NCBI GenBank assembly: GCA_002469525.1
Contig: DKME01000064.1
Span: 1 to 5,510, forward strand
DNA length: 5,510 nucleotides
DNA from: Actinobacteria bacterium UBA7422
GTDB taxonomy: Bacteria > Actinomycetota > Actinomycetes > S36-B12
Reading direction: 5' to 3'
A model generated the notes under the pieces. It saw nothing but the letters and a program-made list of their open reading frames with translations. It did no database searches and was not told the origin of the DNA. Made by a program: the position numbers and the translations under genes. This document shows, in pieces, positions 1 to 5,117 of this stretch (position 1 is its first letter; every line of letters begins with the position of its first letter).

Positions 1-199
1 CTGCCAGCTGCTCGCTGTCCCCTACGTTTCTCACGCCACTTCGAACTCCGACCCCACCGAGCATCGCGATGAGTGGTGCAAGATCCACGCCGGTGATCTC
101 ACTGGGCATGAGTTCCATAATCGACTCGGGCGCACCCATCGAGGTGAGCCAACTTCCTAGATCATTGGCGCGGTGAGCACCTTCGTTTTCCTCGCTCAC
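1..199 (-). CDS. Hypothetical protein, N-terminal 66 residues only (runs off left edge)
   Basis: This is the start of a reading frame that continues past base 1; 66 codons are visible. I chose the GTG at 199-197 because an AAGGAG lies 11 nt upstream (211-216) and because it overlaps the TGA stop of the ArsA-like gene in a 4-bp GTGA junction, typical of translational coupling. The in-frame GTG at 211 is unlikely because it overlaps the AAGGAG itself. The visible protein is acidic at its start (MSEENEGAHR) and then has a probably helical segment with many Met, Leu and Ile (residues about 15-50). There is no signal peptide or clear membrane segment. I do not recognise the family. Its position, last after the ArsA-like gene, corresponds to that of Rv2183c in M. 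tuberculosis, which is also uncharacterised; whether the two are homologous cannot be told here. Confidence 0.75.
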   Translation of the reverse strand, partial: MSEENEGAHRANDLGSWLTSMGAPESIMELMPSEITGVDLAPLIAMLGGVGVRSGVRNVGDSEQLA

Positions 200-1008
200 G
201 ATCGTGGCCACTCCTTTTCATTCACCATGAAATCAATCTCAATCGAATCTATTGACACGCGCGCCTTAATCGACTCCATGCGGGAACATGCAGCCGGCAA
301 TTCCAAGAAACGGCGGACTCCTCCCAAATCCAGGACCAAGTGATTGCGAAGGACGCCCACATCAATTCTTGTTCGCGCAGCACCCTTCCACTTGACCTTA
401 AATGTGTATTCCATGGGACTCATTTCGATTAAGGTCCCGACCCCTTCACACACGCTGACGGATCCGATTCGAGATTTCCACTTGGGAGTGAGCGGCTTTC
501 GTCCAGATTGTGGCCACGCCTTCTTAACCTGCTTCGCCTCACACGCAACCCCCGTGAGAGCAAGTTGGGTCATTGAATTTACTAGAGCCTTGGGTCCGGG
601 CCGGTACTCCTCAAAGTCAACCTTTACGCGGGCTTCGCGCACCCGAACAAGGGCCTGATCAATTTCTCGAATCAGTGTAAGAAGGCCAAGGCGACTGTTG
701 TTTTTCCCCAGCCCACACCAGATGGCGAACTCTTCTGAGTCCATTTGGAGCAGTGCAATTTTGAGCGAATCTAGGTCACTCACTGCTCGTGCCAACTGGG
801 TTACCGAAGCGAACTGAAGCCGCTTGTGTTCCGAGATCAGGTCGTACACGCCTTGGGTTAAGTTCAACGAGCCCAACAGTCCTTGTGTCGGGAGGGAGAA
901 ACCAAATGGCGCAACCAAAGTCTCAAAAAAACCGCTGACGAATTTCGGTGAGGTGCGTGAATTGATTCTTCGTTCAACTCCGCAATCAATTCGCAGGTTA
1001 GGTGACAC
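196..1008 (-). CDS. Short ArsA/GET3-like protein with C-terminal HSP20-like domain, no visible Walker A motif
   Basis: About 270 residues from a GTG start at 1008, which overlaps the SRPBCC gene by 11 bp; a start at 1059 would extend 62 bp into that gene. No strong ribosome site precedes 1008, so coupling to the upstream gene is likely. Residues about 191-270 resemble the small HSP20-like beta domain that ends actinobacterial ArsA-like ATPases: alternating hydrophobic strands, a VRRFLELP segment, and the closing EWPRS, which recalls the terminal WPR of those proteins. The middle (about 50-165) is helix-rich and could match the distal half of an ArsA domain. Family members of this cluster are usually around 400 residues and start with a glycine-rich P-loop; none is visible here, and no GKGGVGKT-like sequence occurs. 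The protein is therefore probably not an ATPase, or it is a decayed or strongly shortened paralogue. The frame itself is intact. Its position between a TB16.3-like gene and a hypothetical gene matches Rv2184c. Family assignment is moderate; function is unknown. Confidence 0.7.
   Translation of the reverse strand: MSPNLRIDCGVERRINSRTSPKFVSGFFETLVAPFGFSLPTQGLLGSLNLTQGVYDLISEHKRLQFASVTQLARAVSDLDSLKIALLQMDSEEFAIWCGLGKNNSRLGLLTLIREIDQALVRVREARVKVDFEEYRPGPKALVNSMTQLALTGVACEAKQVKKAWPQSGRKPLTPKWKSRIGSVSVCEGVGTLIEMSPMEYTFKVKWKGAARTRIDVGVLRNHLVLDLGGVRRFLELPAACSRMESIKARVSIDSIEIDFMVNEKEWPRS
211..216 (-). promoter_or_regulatory. Ribosome binding site AAGGAG for the 1-199 gene
   Basis: On the minus strand AAGGAG lies within the last codons of the ArsA-like gene, 11 nt before the GTG at 199. 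The spacing is somewhat long, but the site decides between the two in-frame GTG codons (211 and 199) in favour of 199. Confidence 0.6.
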
Positions 1009-1453
1009 GTCCGGCGCCCGATTCCACACGAACTTTGAGTCCCTTGAGAGCGGTGTCAACGATCACTTTTTCGGCTTTACGTTTCAGCATTCCGATCATG
1101 GGAATCTTCACGTCAACTTGAAGCCGATAGTGAACGGTGGTGCTGCCATTTGCATTGTCGGTCAACTCGTACTCACCATCCATTTCGGTGAGCATCTCCG
1201 CGGAGGTCAATGTCCAAGTAACCTTCCGGTTTCCATCCCAGTCGTATTCCAACTCATAGGTGTCTTTGATCGGGCCGGAAGCAAGTGAGAAACGAGCGTC
1301 CGCCGGGCGATCGTCTTCCTCATATTTACTCAGCACCGTCACTGAAGTAATCCCGTCACTCCACTGGGGGTAGGCCGGAAGGTCCGCGATGACAGCCATT
1401 ATTTGAGCTGGAGTCGCATTAATTGAGATACTAGATTCAGTCTGTTCAGCCAT
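998..1453 (-). CDS. SRPBCC (START-like / polyketide cyclase fold) protein, TB16.3-like
   Basis: 151 residues from the ATG at 1453, preceded by AAGGAG at 1466-1471. The frame stays open to a GTG at 1489, but that region reads as non-conserved leader. The sequence has the SRPBCC layout: a first strand (SSISINATP), a helix with AQIMAVIADLPAYPQW (residues 16-31), a run of beta strands with TVTVL-like and WTLTSAEML segments, and a long C-terminal helix that starts near PMIGMLKRKAEK. The PAYPQW and PMIGMLKRKAE stretches closely recall M. tuberculosis TB16.3 (Rv2185c). The fold makes a hydrophobic pocket that binds lipids or other apolar ligands; the ligand of this group is not known. It is probably cytoplasmic, since there is no signal peptide. 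It is the third gene of the minus-strand operon, 80 bp after the metallophosphoesterase and overlapping the ArsA-like gene by 11 bp. Confidence 0.88.
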   Translation of the reverse strand: MAEQTESSISINATPAQIMAVIADLPAYPQWSDGITSVTVLSKYEEDDRPADARFSLASGPIKDTYELEYDWDGNRKVTWTLTSAEMLTEMDGEYELTDNANGSTTVHYRLQVDVKIPMIGMLKRKAEKVIVDTALKGLKVRVESGAGRVT

Positions 1454-1465
1454 GCCCCCACGGTA

Positions 1466-1471
1466 CTCCTT
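1466..1471 (-). promoter_or_regulatory. Ribosome binding site AAGGAG for the TB16.3-like gene
   Basis: AAGGAG on the minus strand, 12 nt before the ATG at 1453. The spacing is long, but it is the only good site nearby and it supports 1453 rather than the upstream GTG at 1489. Confidence 0.55.
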
Positions 1472-1512
1472 GACTTCCGCTTTGCGCACGTGACTCGTTG
1501 CGCGGTGAAACC

Positions 1513-1542
1513 CACATCAACTCACACATCAACTCACACATC
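1513..1542. repeat. 12-bp tandem repeat (2.5 copies) spanning a stop codon
   Basis: The plus strand repeats ACATCAACTCAC from 1514 to 1525 and again from 1526 to 1537. A partial third copy (ACATC) runs to 1542, and base 1513 also fits the period. The repeat covers the last codons and stop of the metallophosphoesterase. On the minus strand it reads GAT GTG TGA GTT twice and then GAT GTG again. The period is a multiple of three, so the duplication also copied the TGA, giving two in-frame stops 12 nt apart. Confidence 0.9.
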
Positions 1543-2313
1543 GATGACGAAAGGCACCTTATTGCCGTGAAAGTGCCCGACATTGATGCACTCGGTCGAT
1601 CCCATGCGCATGCGGGAGCGCTGGGGCTGGTGAACGTGACCGAAAAAGTGATACTTCGGAGAGTATTTCTTGACATACCGAGTAATTGCTTCTGACCCGA
1701 TCTCAAATCGTCTGGCCACGGTGTCGTAGTTGAGCAATGGATTGAGCGGCGGAATATGCGTGAATAAAATGTCGACCGGTCCCATGGCGAAGAGTTTTTC
1801 GGAATACTCCGCTGGGTCCAACTCGTACGGGGTTCGCATTGGGCTGGTCAGCCCACCGCCCAAGAAACCCCATTTTTGCCCGTTCATTTCGATTACTTCA
1901 CCGTCGAGCACTCGGTGCTCCGGTTGCACAAATTCGGGCCAAAGGGCGGGCACATCCACATTTCCATAGGTGATCAGTGCCGGTCTGGGCATAGCGGCAA
2001 ACATGACTTCGTACTGCTCGCGCACTTTTTCCTGCAATACATTCCACCGGTCCTGCTGGTGAAACACTCCAATTCCGTGCCACGCACTCGCACTGAACTC
2101 CCGAGCTTCATCAAAGCGATTTGCTGTCCGAAGCGCTATATAGGTCTTGGCGTAATCAGCGCCAAATAGATCCGCGTAGATCCCTTGCTCGGGTTCGTCG
2201 TAGTCCAAGAAAAGGATCAGGTCACCCAGGCAGATAAACACGTCGCAATCCTGTGCCGCAGCGGAAACTGCTTCCGTTGCACCGTGAACGTCACTCACAA
2301 TATTTAGGCGCAC
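1534..2313 (-). CDS. Calcineurin-like metallophosphoesterase
   Basis: 259 residues with the full set of metal-ligand motifs of the calcineurin-like phosphoesterase superfamily: SDVHG (D8, H10), GDL (G30-D31), GNVD (N118, D120), a single His in FTHIPP (H186) and GHVH (H226, H228). The GNVD replaces the more common GNH[DE], as seen in some smaller phosphodiesterases and phosphatases, so the general acid-base histidine of that motif is absent. This fits a phosphodiesterase or a specialised phosphatase; the substrate cannot be read from sequence. There is no signal peptide, so it should be cytoplasmic. The start is a GTG at 2313, with no clear ribosome site. It lies only 12 nt after the stop of the preceding SRPBCC gene, which suggests coupled translation. 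The last codons lie in a 12-bp tandem repeat. A metallophosphoesterase is present at this position in the Streptomyces cluster, as far as I recall, but not in M. tuberculosis. Confidence 0.92.
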   Translation of the reverse strand: MRLNIVSDVHGATEAVSAAAQDCDVFICLGDLILFLDYDEPEQGIYADLFGADYAKTYIALRTANRFDEAREFSASAWHGIGVFHQQDRWNVLQEKVREQYEVMFAAMPRPALITYGNVDVPALWPEFVQPEHRVLDGEVIEMNGQKWGFLGGGLTSPMRTPYELDPAEYSEKLFAMGPVDILFTHIPPLNPLLNYDTVARRFEIGSEAITRYVKKYSPKYHFFGHVHQPQRSRMRMGSTECINVGHFHGNKVPFVIDV

Positions 2314-2325
2314 GGAAAACCAGTC

Positions 2326-2754
2326 TCAATTCGGTTTTTCAAGTGAATCCTTCAGTGACCAAATCGTACGTTTCCACGCGAGAACATGCCTCTCTCGGAG
2401 TTTGTGGATCTGTCGTTGCTCCCGAGCCGAGTGAGTCCACGAACGGGGTTCAATGCTGCTGCCGCTTTGGGTTGGATTGGCTCGCAGGTAGTAATGGACG
2501 ATCGTTGTGACCGGCCGTGCAGTTTCAATCTCCATGGGTTCTAGCCAAATCTCACTAGATCCAACGAGTGCACCGGTAATGGTCCAGCGAAGTCCTTTTT
2601 CACCTCTATCCCCGTACACCTCGAGGTTAAGGTCTGGCCACCACAGCTTCCATATTTCGCGTTGGCCGATCACCGAAATCAGTTCAGTGGTTGAGGCGTA
2701 CACAACGGTATCGTCTGCAATATCAATCATGTTGTGATCAAAATCTGGATTCAC
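2326..2754 (-). CDS. SRPBCC family protein (polyketide cyclase/dehydrase-like), first gene of minus-strand operon
   Basis: 142 residues if it starts at the GTG at 2754, which has a GGTGGTGA stretch 6 nt upstream. In-frame alternatives are GTG 2763, GTG 2766, TTG 2769 and an internal ATG near 2730, so the exact start is uncertain. Visible landmarks are WWPDL (38-42), GDRGEKGLRW (48-57), GALVGSSEIWLEP (61-73), HYYLRANP (87-94) and a terminal helix with RHVLAWKRTIWSLKD (122-136). These match a distinct actinobacterial SRPBCC group found next to fadD15 (Rv2186c type). It is only distantly similar to the other SRPBCC protein in this operon: both have the helix-grip layout but different signatures. 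The protein is probably cytoplasmic and binds an apolar ligand; no enzymatic activity can be claimed. It is transcribed divergently from the acyl-CoA ligase, which places the operon promoter between the two genes. Confidence 0.82.
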   Translation of the reverse strand: MNPDFDHNMIDIADDTVVYASTTELISVIGQREIWKLWWPDLNLEVYGDRGEKGLRWTITGALVGSSEIWLEPMEIETARPVTTIVHYYLRANPTQSGSSIEPRSWTHSAREQRQIHKLRERHVLAWKRTIWSLKDSLEKPN

Positions 2755-2791
2755 GCGTGTCACCACCAATCAGTCTTGCCAAGGATAACCT

Positions 2792-2803
2792 GAAATATAT
2801 TTC
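2792..2803. promoter_or_regulatory. Perfect 12-bp AT-rich palindrome in divergent intergenic region (possible operator)
   Basis: GAAATATATTTC is a perfect dyad in the 161-bp gap between the divergent SRPBCC operon and the acyl-CoA ligase gene. It lies about 40 bp upstream of the minus-strand start and 113 bp upstream of the plus-strand start. It could be an operator shared by both directions, or its TATATT core could contribute to a -10 element on either strand. No good -35 element is found at the right distance for the minus strand. Confidence 0.4.
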
Positions 2804-2810
2804 CCGTCTC

Positions 2811-2840
2811 ATGGCACTTTCGGCAAATTTCGCGTAGTTT
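2811..2840 (+). promoter_or_regulatory. Weak candidate sigma70-type promoter for the acyl-CoA ligase gene
   Basis: ATGGCA (2811-2816) and TAGTTT (2835-2840) are separated by 18 bp, matching the TTGACA and TATAAT consensus at 4/6 and 3/6 positions. It would leave a leader of about 70 nt. It is the best plus-strand candidate found by eye in the intergenic region, but it is weak. Confidence 0.25.
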
Positions 2841-2915
2841 AGTGACAAGACTCACAGACCTGTTGGTTCTCGTCCGAAAGACGCTAATCCGCCGGCCCGA
2901 AGAAAGGAAATCCGA

Positions 2916-4712
2916 ATGCTGACCGAGTTCACCGTAGAAGCCATGGTTCCAGCACCAACGACTGGGAACCTCACCGATCACATTCTGGCAAACGCGAAAA
3001 GCGACCCCTCAAAAGTCGTGTTTGCGATCCCGCGAGGCGATGCCTGGGTTGGGGTCACCACGACCGAGTTCTTGACACAAGTTCAAGGTGTTGCCAAAGG
3101 CTTAATCGCCAATGGCGTTAAAGCAGGTGAACGTATAGGTGTCATGTCACGGACAAAGTACGAGTGGACACTTGTCGACTACGCGATCTGGTACGCAGGG
3201 TGCATCAGTGCCCCGATTTACGAAACTTCTTCAGCCGAGCAAGTGCAATGGATCCTCAATGATTCAGGTTCCGTCGCTCTTTTCTGCGAGCGGCACGCAA
3301 ACAAGGCAATCTTCGACGAAGTAGCGGTGGACACACCTGACGTCACTCGTGTCTGGGTATTCGACGACAACTGCATTGACACACTTATTGCCCAAGGTGC
3401 CGACATTAGCGACGAAGAACTTGAAGCGAGAAGAATTTATCTCACTCCAGATTCAGTCGCAACGATTATTTACACCTCTGGCACGACTGGCCGTCCAAAG
3501 GGATGCATGTTGACCCACCGAAACTTCATGTTTGAGGTCGACAACATTGTGGAAGGCCTGGGAAGTGTTTTCAAGGGAGATAACTCGTCAACCCTGCTCT
3601 TCCTCCCAATCGCGCACGTATTTGGTCGCGCAATTCAACTCGGGTGCGTCCGGTCCCAAGTCCGTATGGGCCACGCGGCCGACGTCAAAGATTTGCTGCC
3701 ACTTTTGGGTTCCTTCCAGCCGACGTTCGTGCTTTCGGTCCCACGAGTATTTGAAAAAATATTCAACTCCTCACAGCAAAAAGCGATCGCTGGCGGAAAG
3801 GGAAATATTTTCAACAGTGCTGCCAACGTAGCCATCGAGTACAGCGAAGCTCTCGACGACGGTGGAGCAGGTTTAGTCCTAAAACTCAAGCACGGCCTCT
3901 TCGACAAATTGGTCTACAGCAAAATTCGCACCGCCATGGGTGGAAAAATCGAGTGGGCTGTATCCGGTGGTGCTCCACTAGGTTCGCGTCTTGGCCATTT
4001 CTTCCGCGGAATCGGTGTCACTATTCTCGAGGGTTACGGACTCACGGAAACGAGTGCAGCCAGCACCGTCAATCGTCCCGACGCGATCAGTATTGGCAGC
4101 GTAGGTCAACCATTCCCAGGCGCGAGTGTTCGAATTGCAGCAGACGGTGAAGTAATGCTCAAGGGGGATCACATCTTCGCTGGATACTGGAACAACCCCA
4201 CCGCCACCGCTGAGGCCATTGAGCCAGACGGCTGGTTCCACACAGGCGATATTGGTGAAATCGATGACCGTGGTTTCATTCGCATAACGGGTCGCAAGAA
4301 AGAACTGATTGTCACTGCTGCCGGTAAGAACGTTGCCCCCGCTGTTCTCGAAGACCGGTTGCGCGCCCACTTCCTTGTTGGTCAATGCATGGTGGTGGGA
4401 GACGCTCAACCCTTTATTGGGGCACTCATCACACTCGATCCAGAAGCATTACCCGTGTGGTTGGCTCAACAAAACATGAGTGAGACAACCCCAATCTCTG
4501 AACTGGTCACCAACGAGATACTCATGGGTGAAATTCAAGGCGCCGTGGACAACGCAAACAAGGCCGTTTCCCACGCTGAAGCGATCAAGAAGTTCACCAT
4601 CCTAGAGTCTGACTGGACCGAGGAAGGCGGGCAAATGACACCCTCCCTCAAGCTCAAGCGCAATGTGGTCTTGAAGGAGCACGAAGCAGATATTGCCTCC
4701 ATCTACTCCTAA
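2916..4712 (+). CDS. fadD15: Long-chain fatty acid-CoA ligase (AMP-forming), FadD15 type
   Basis: 598 residues, full length for bacterial long-chain acyl-CoA synthetases (about 600). The family activates fatty acids with ATP to acyl-adenylate and then to acyl-CoA, feeding lipid synthesis or beta-oxidation; it is cytoplasmic or peripheral to the membrane. Visible motifs in order are YTSGTTGRPKG (186-196, phosphate-binding loop), PIAHVFGR (231-238), SVPRVFEKIF (274-283), SGGAPLG (350-356), LEGYGLTET (371-379, adenine and catalytic Glu), GWFHTGD (439-445), DRGFIRITGRKKELI (451-465, ribose contact and hinge), AGKNVAP (469-475) and MTPSLKLKR (574-582), which contains the likely catalytic lysine K579. 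The start at 2916 is supported by AAAGGA at 2903-2908, 7 nt upstream; the ATG at 2943 is less likely. The motif set and the neighbouring SRPBCC genes match the FadD15 subgroup of Actinobacteria; acyl-chain preference is not readable. It appears monocistronic, with a convergent gene downstream. Confidence 0.96.
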   Translation: MLTEFTVEAMVPAPTTGNLTDHILANAKSDPSKVVFAIPRGDAWVGVTTTEFLTQVQGVAKGLIANGVKAGERIGVMSRTKYEWTLVDYAIWYAGCISAPIYETSSAEQVQWILNDSGSVALFCERHANKAIFDEVAVDTPDVTRVWVFDDNCIDTLIAQGADISDEELEARRIYLTPDSVATIIYTSGTTGRPKGCMLTHRNFMFEVDNIVEGLGSVFKGDNSSTLLFLPIAHVFGRAIQLGCVRSQVRMGHAADVKDLLPLLGSFQPTFVLSVPRVFEKIFNSSQQKAIAGGKGNIFNSAANVAIEYSEALDDGGAGLVLKLKHGLFDKLVYSKIRTAMGGKIEWAVSGGAPLGSRLGHFFRGIGVTILEGYGLTETSAASTVNRPDAISIGSVGQPFPGASVRIAADGEVMLKGDHIFAGYWNNPTATAEAIEPDGWFHTGDIGEIDDRGFIRITGRKKELIVTAAGKNVAPAVLEDRLRAHFLVGQCMVVGDAQPFIGALITLDPEALPVWLAQQNMSETTPISELVTNEILMGEIQGAVDNANKAVSHAEAIKKFTILESDWTEEGGQMTPSLKLKRNVVLKEHEADIASIYS

Positions 4713-4730
4713 GCAAGCTAGTTCCGAGCA

Positions 4731-4837
4731 AGACTTTTTTGCAGAGTTCGAGTCTGCAACTCGGGGGCCTAGTGCACCACATCTCGCATTGAGCCCCCGA
4801 GTGCACGGACTGTTGTGCGGGTAAAGACAAAAAGTCT
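4731..4837 (+). ncRNA. Candidate structured RNA: nested helices forming a possible multi-branch fold
   Basis: Four inverted repeats nest without conflict. Outer helix P1 is AGACTTTTT (4731-4739) with AAAAAGTCT (4829-4837), 9 bp. P2 is GCAGA (4741-4745) with TCTGC (4753-4757), with a 7-nt loop. P3 is CTCGGGGGC (4760-4768) with GCCCCCGAG (4793-4801), 9 bp. P4 is GCAC (4803-4806) with GTGC (4815-4818). Together they could fold into a four-way junction just after the ligase stop codon. It may be a 3' UTR structure, a small RNA, or simply a terminator region. P1 is A/T-rich and P4 is short, so either may be chance. The P3 stem alone is strong. Confidence 0.3.
4759..4802 (+). terminator. Strong GC-rich hairpin downstream of acyl-CoA ligase, possible terminator
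   Basis: ACTCGGGGGC (4759-4768) and GCCCCCGAGT (4793-4802) are perfect 10-bp complements separated by 24 nt. It starts 46 bp after the ligase stop. There is no T-tract after the stem on either strand, so it is not a classical rho-independent terminator. Actinobacteria often lack U-tails, and the stem could still stop or pause transcription or protect the mRNA end. AGTGCAC flanks it twice (4771-4777, 4800-4806) and would allow an alternative pairing. Confidence 0.45.
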
Positions 4838-4875
4838 CAAATCATGAGCCAAGGACTCTTATTTCAAAGCACGCT

Positions 4876-4913
4876 CAACCTTGACCCGGGGGTTGTTAAC
4901 AACCGACCCGGGG
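4876..4913. repeat. Duplicated CAACC/GACCCGGGG block around a 14-bp palindrome
   Basis: CAACC-TT-GACCCGGGG (4876-4891) is followed by CAACC-GACCCGGGG (4900-4913), an imperfect direct repeat with a period of about 22-24 bp. GGTTGTTAACAACC (4891-4904) is a perfect 14-bp palindrome lying across the junction, so GGTTG (4891-4895) can pair with either CAACC copy, giving two mutually exclusive hairpins. The arrangement resembles paired operator sites, but no regulator is known for it. Confidence 0.55.
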
Positions 4914-4923
4914 TACATATATG
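4896..4923 (+). promoter_or_regulatory. Candidate plus-strand promoter inside the convergent intergenic region
   Basis: TTAACA (4896-4901), a 16-bp spacer and TATATG (4918-4923) match the sigma70 consensus at 5/6 and 4/6 positions. The -10 lies in a perfect 10-bp palindrome, ACATATATGT (4915-4924), and the -35 lies inside the 14-bp palindrome. If used, it would transcribe toward and antisense to the end of the NlpC/P60 gene. No credible coding frame follows it. Confidence 0.25.
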
Positions 4924-5074
4924 TGTGAGCCGGCTTCGCCTACGTCATTCCTATGCGAACCTTCTAAGTTCACTTTCACACCAGAGTTGTTGCACTGGTG
5001 AGCCGAGTTAGTTGGCGCATCCACGTACTACTGACCTGCTTCACACGAACGTCAAAAGAGACAATTAGCCGCGC

Positions 5075-5112
5075 AAAAATTTCAGTAACGACTGGACCAC
5101 ACGAATTTTTTT
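5075..5112. terminator. Weak bidirectional terminator-like hairpin between convergent genes
   Basis: TTCAGT (5081-5086), loop AACG, and ACTGGA (5091-5096) form a short stem with one G-T pair on the plus strand (a mismatch on the minus strand). In the minus-strand direction it is directly followed by ATTTTT (complement of 5075-5080), and it lies 21 bp past the NlpC/P60 stop. In the plus-strand direction a run of seven T (5106-5112) follows after 9 nt. The stem is weak; the placement is what makes it plausible. Confidence 0.3.
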
Positions 5113-5117
5113 GGTGG

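Larger units (their letters stand above)
4713..5117. other. 405-bp convergent intergenic region, no convincing gene, rich in inverted repeats
   Basis: This lies between the stops of the plus-strand ligase and the minus-strand NlpC/P60 gene. Only transcription terminators would be expected, yet it is long for such a tightly packed region. It contains several inverted and direct repeats, listed separately, and no open frame with a ribosome site and a credible protein. In M. tuberculosis, as I recall, this interval between fadD15 and the NlpC/P60 gene holds pimB' (Rv2188c) and Rv2189c; nothing resembling a glycosyltransferase is visible here. Confidence 0.7.

Noticed and set aside
344..658. Plus-strand open frame of 104 codons
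   Set aside because: Fully antisense to the ArsA-like gene, with no ribosome site or recognisable domain.
824..1288. Plus-strand open frame of 154 codons
   Set aside because: It lies antisense across the ArsA-like and TB16.3-like genes, has no ribosome site, and has a composition typical of a shadow frame.
3978..4409. Minus-strand open frame of 143 codons inside the acyl-CoA ligase
   Set aside because: The plus-strand frame encodes the conserved adenylation motifs here; the minus frame is a shadow.
4731..4740. T-tract after the ligase stop as the tail of a rho-independent terminator
   Set aside because: No stable hairpin directly precedes it; the strong hairpins lie downstream of the T-run, so the order is wrong for a plus-strand terminator.
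4741..4757. T-arm-like GTTCGAGTC hairpin suggesting a tRNA or a tRNA-derived attachment site
   Set aside because: The stem pairs place the loop one base off the tRNA pattern, no acceptor, D or anticodon arms are found on either side, and there is no integrase or second repeat copy.
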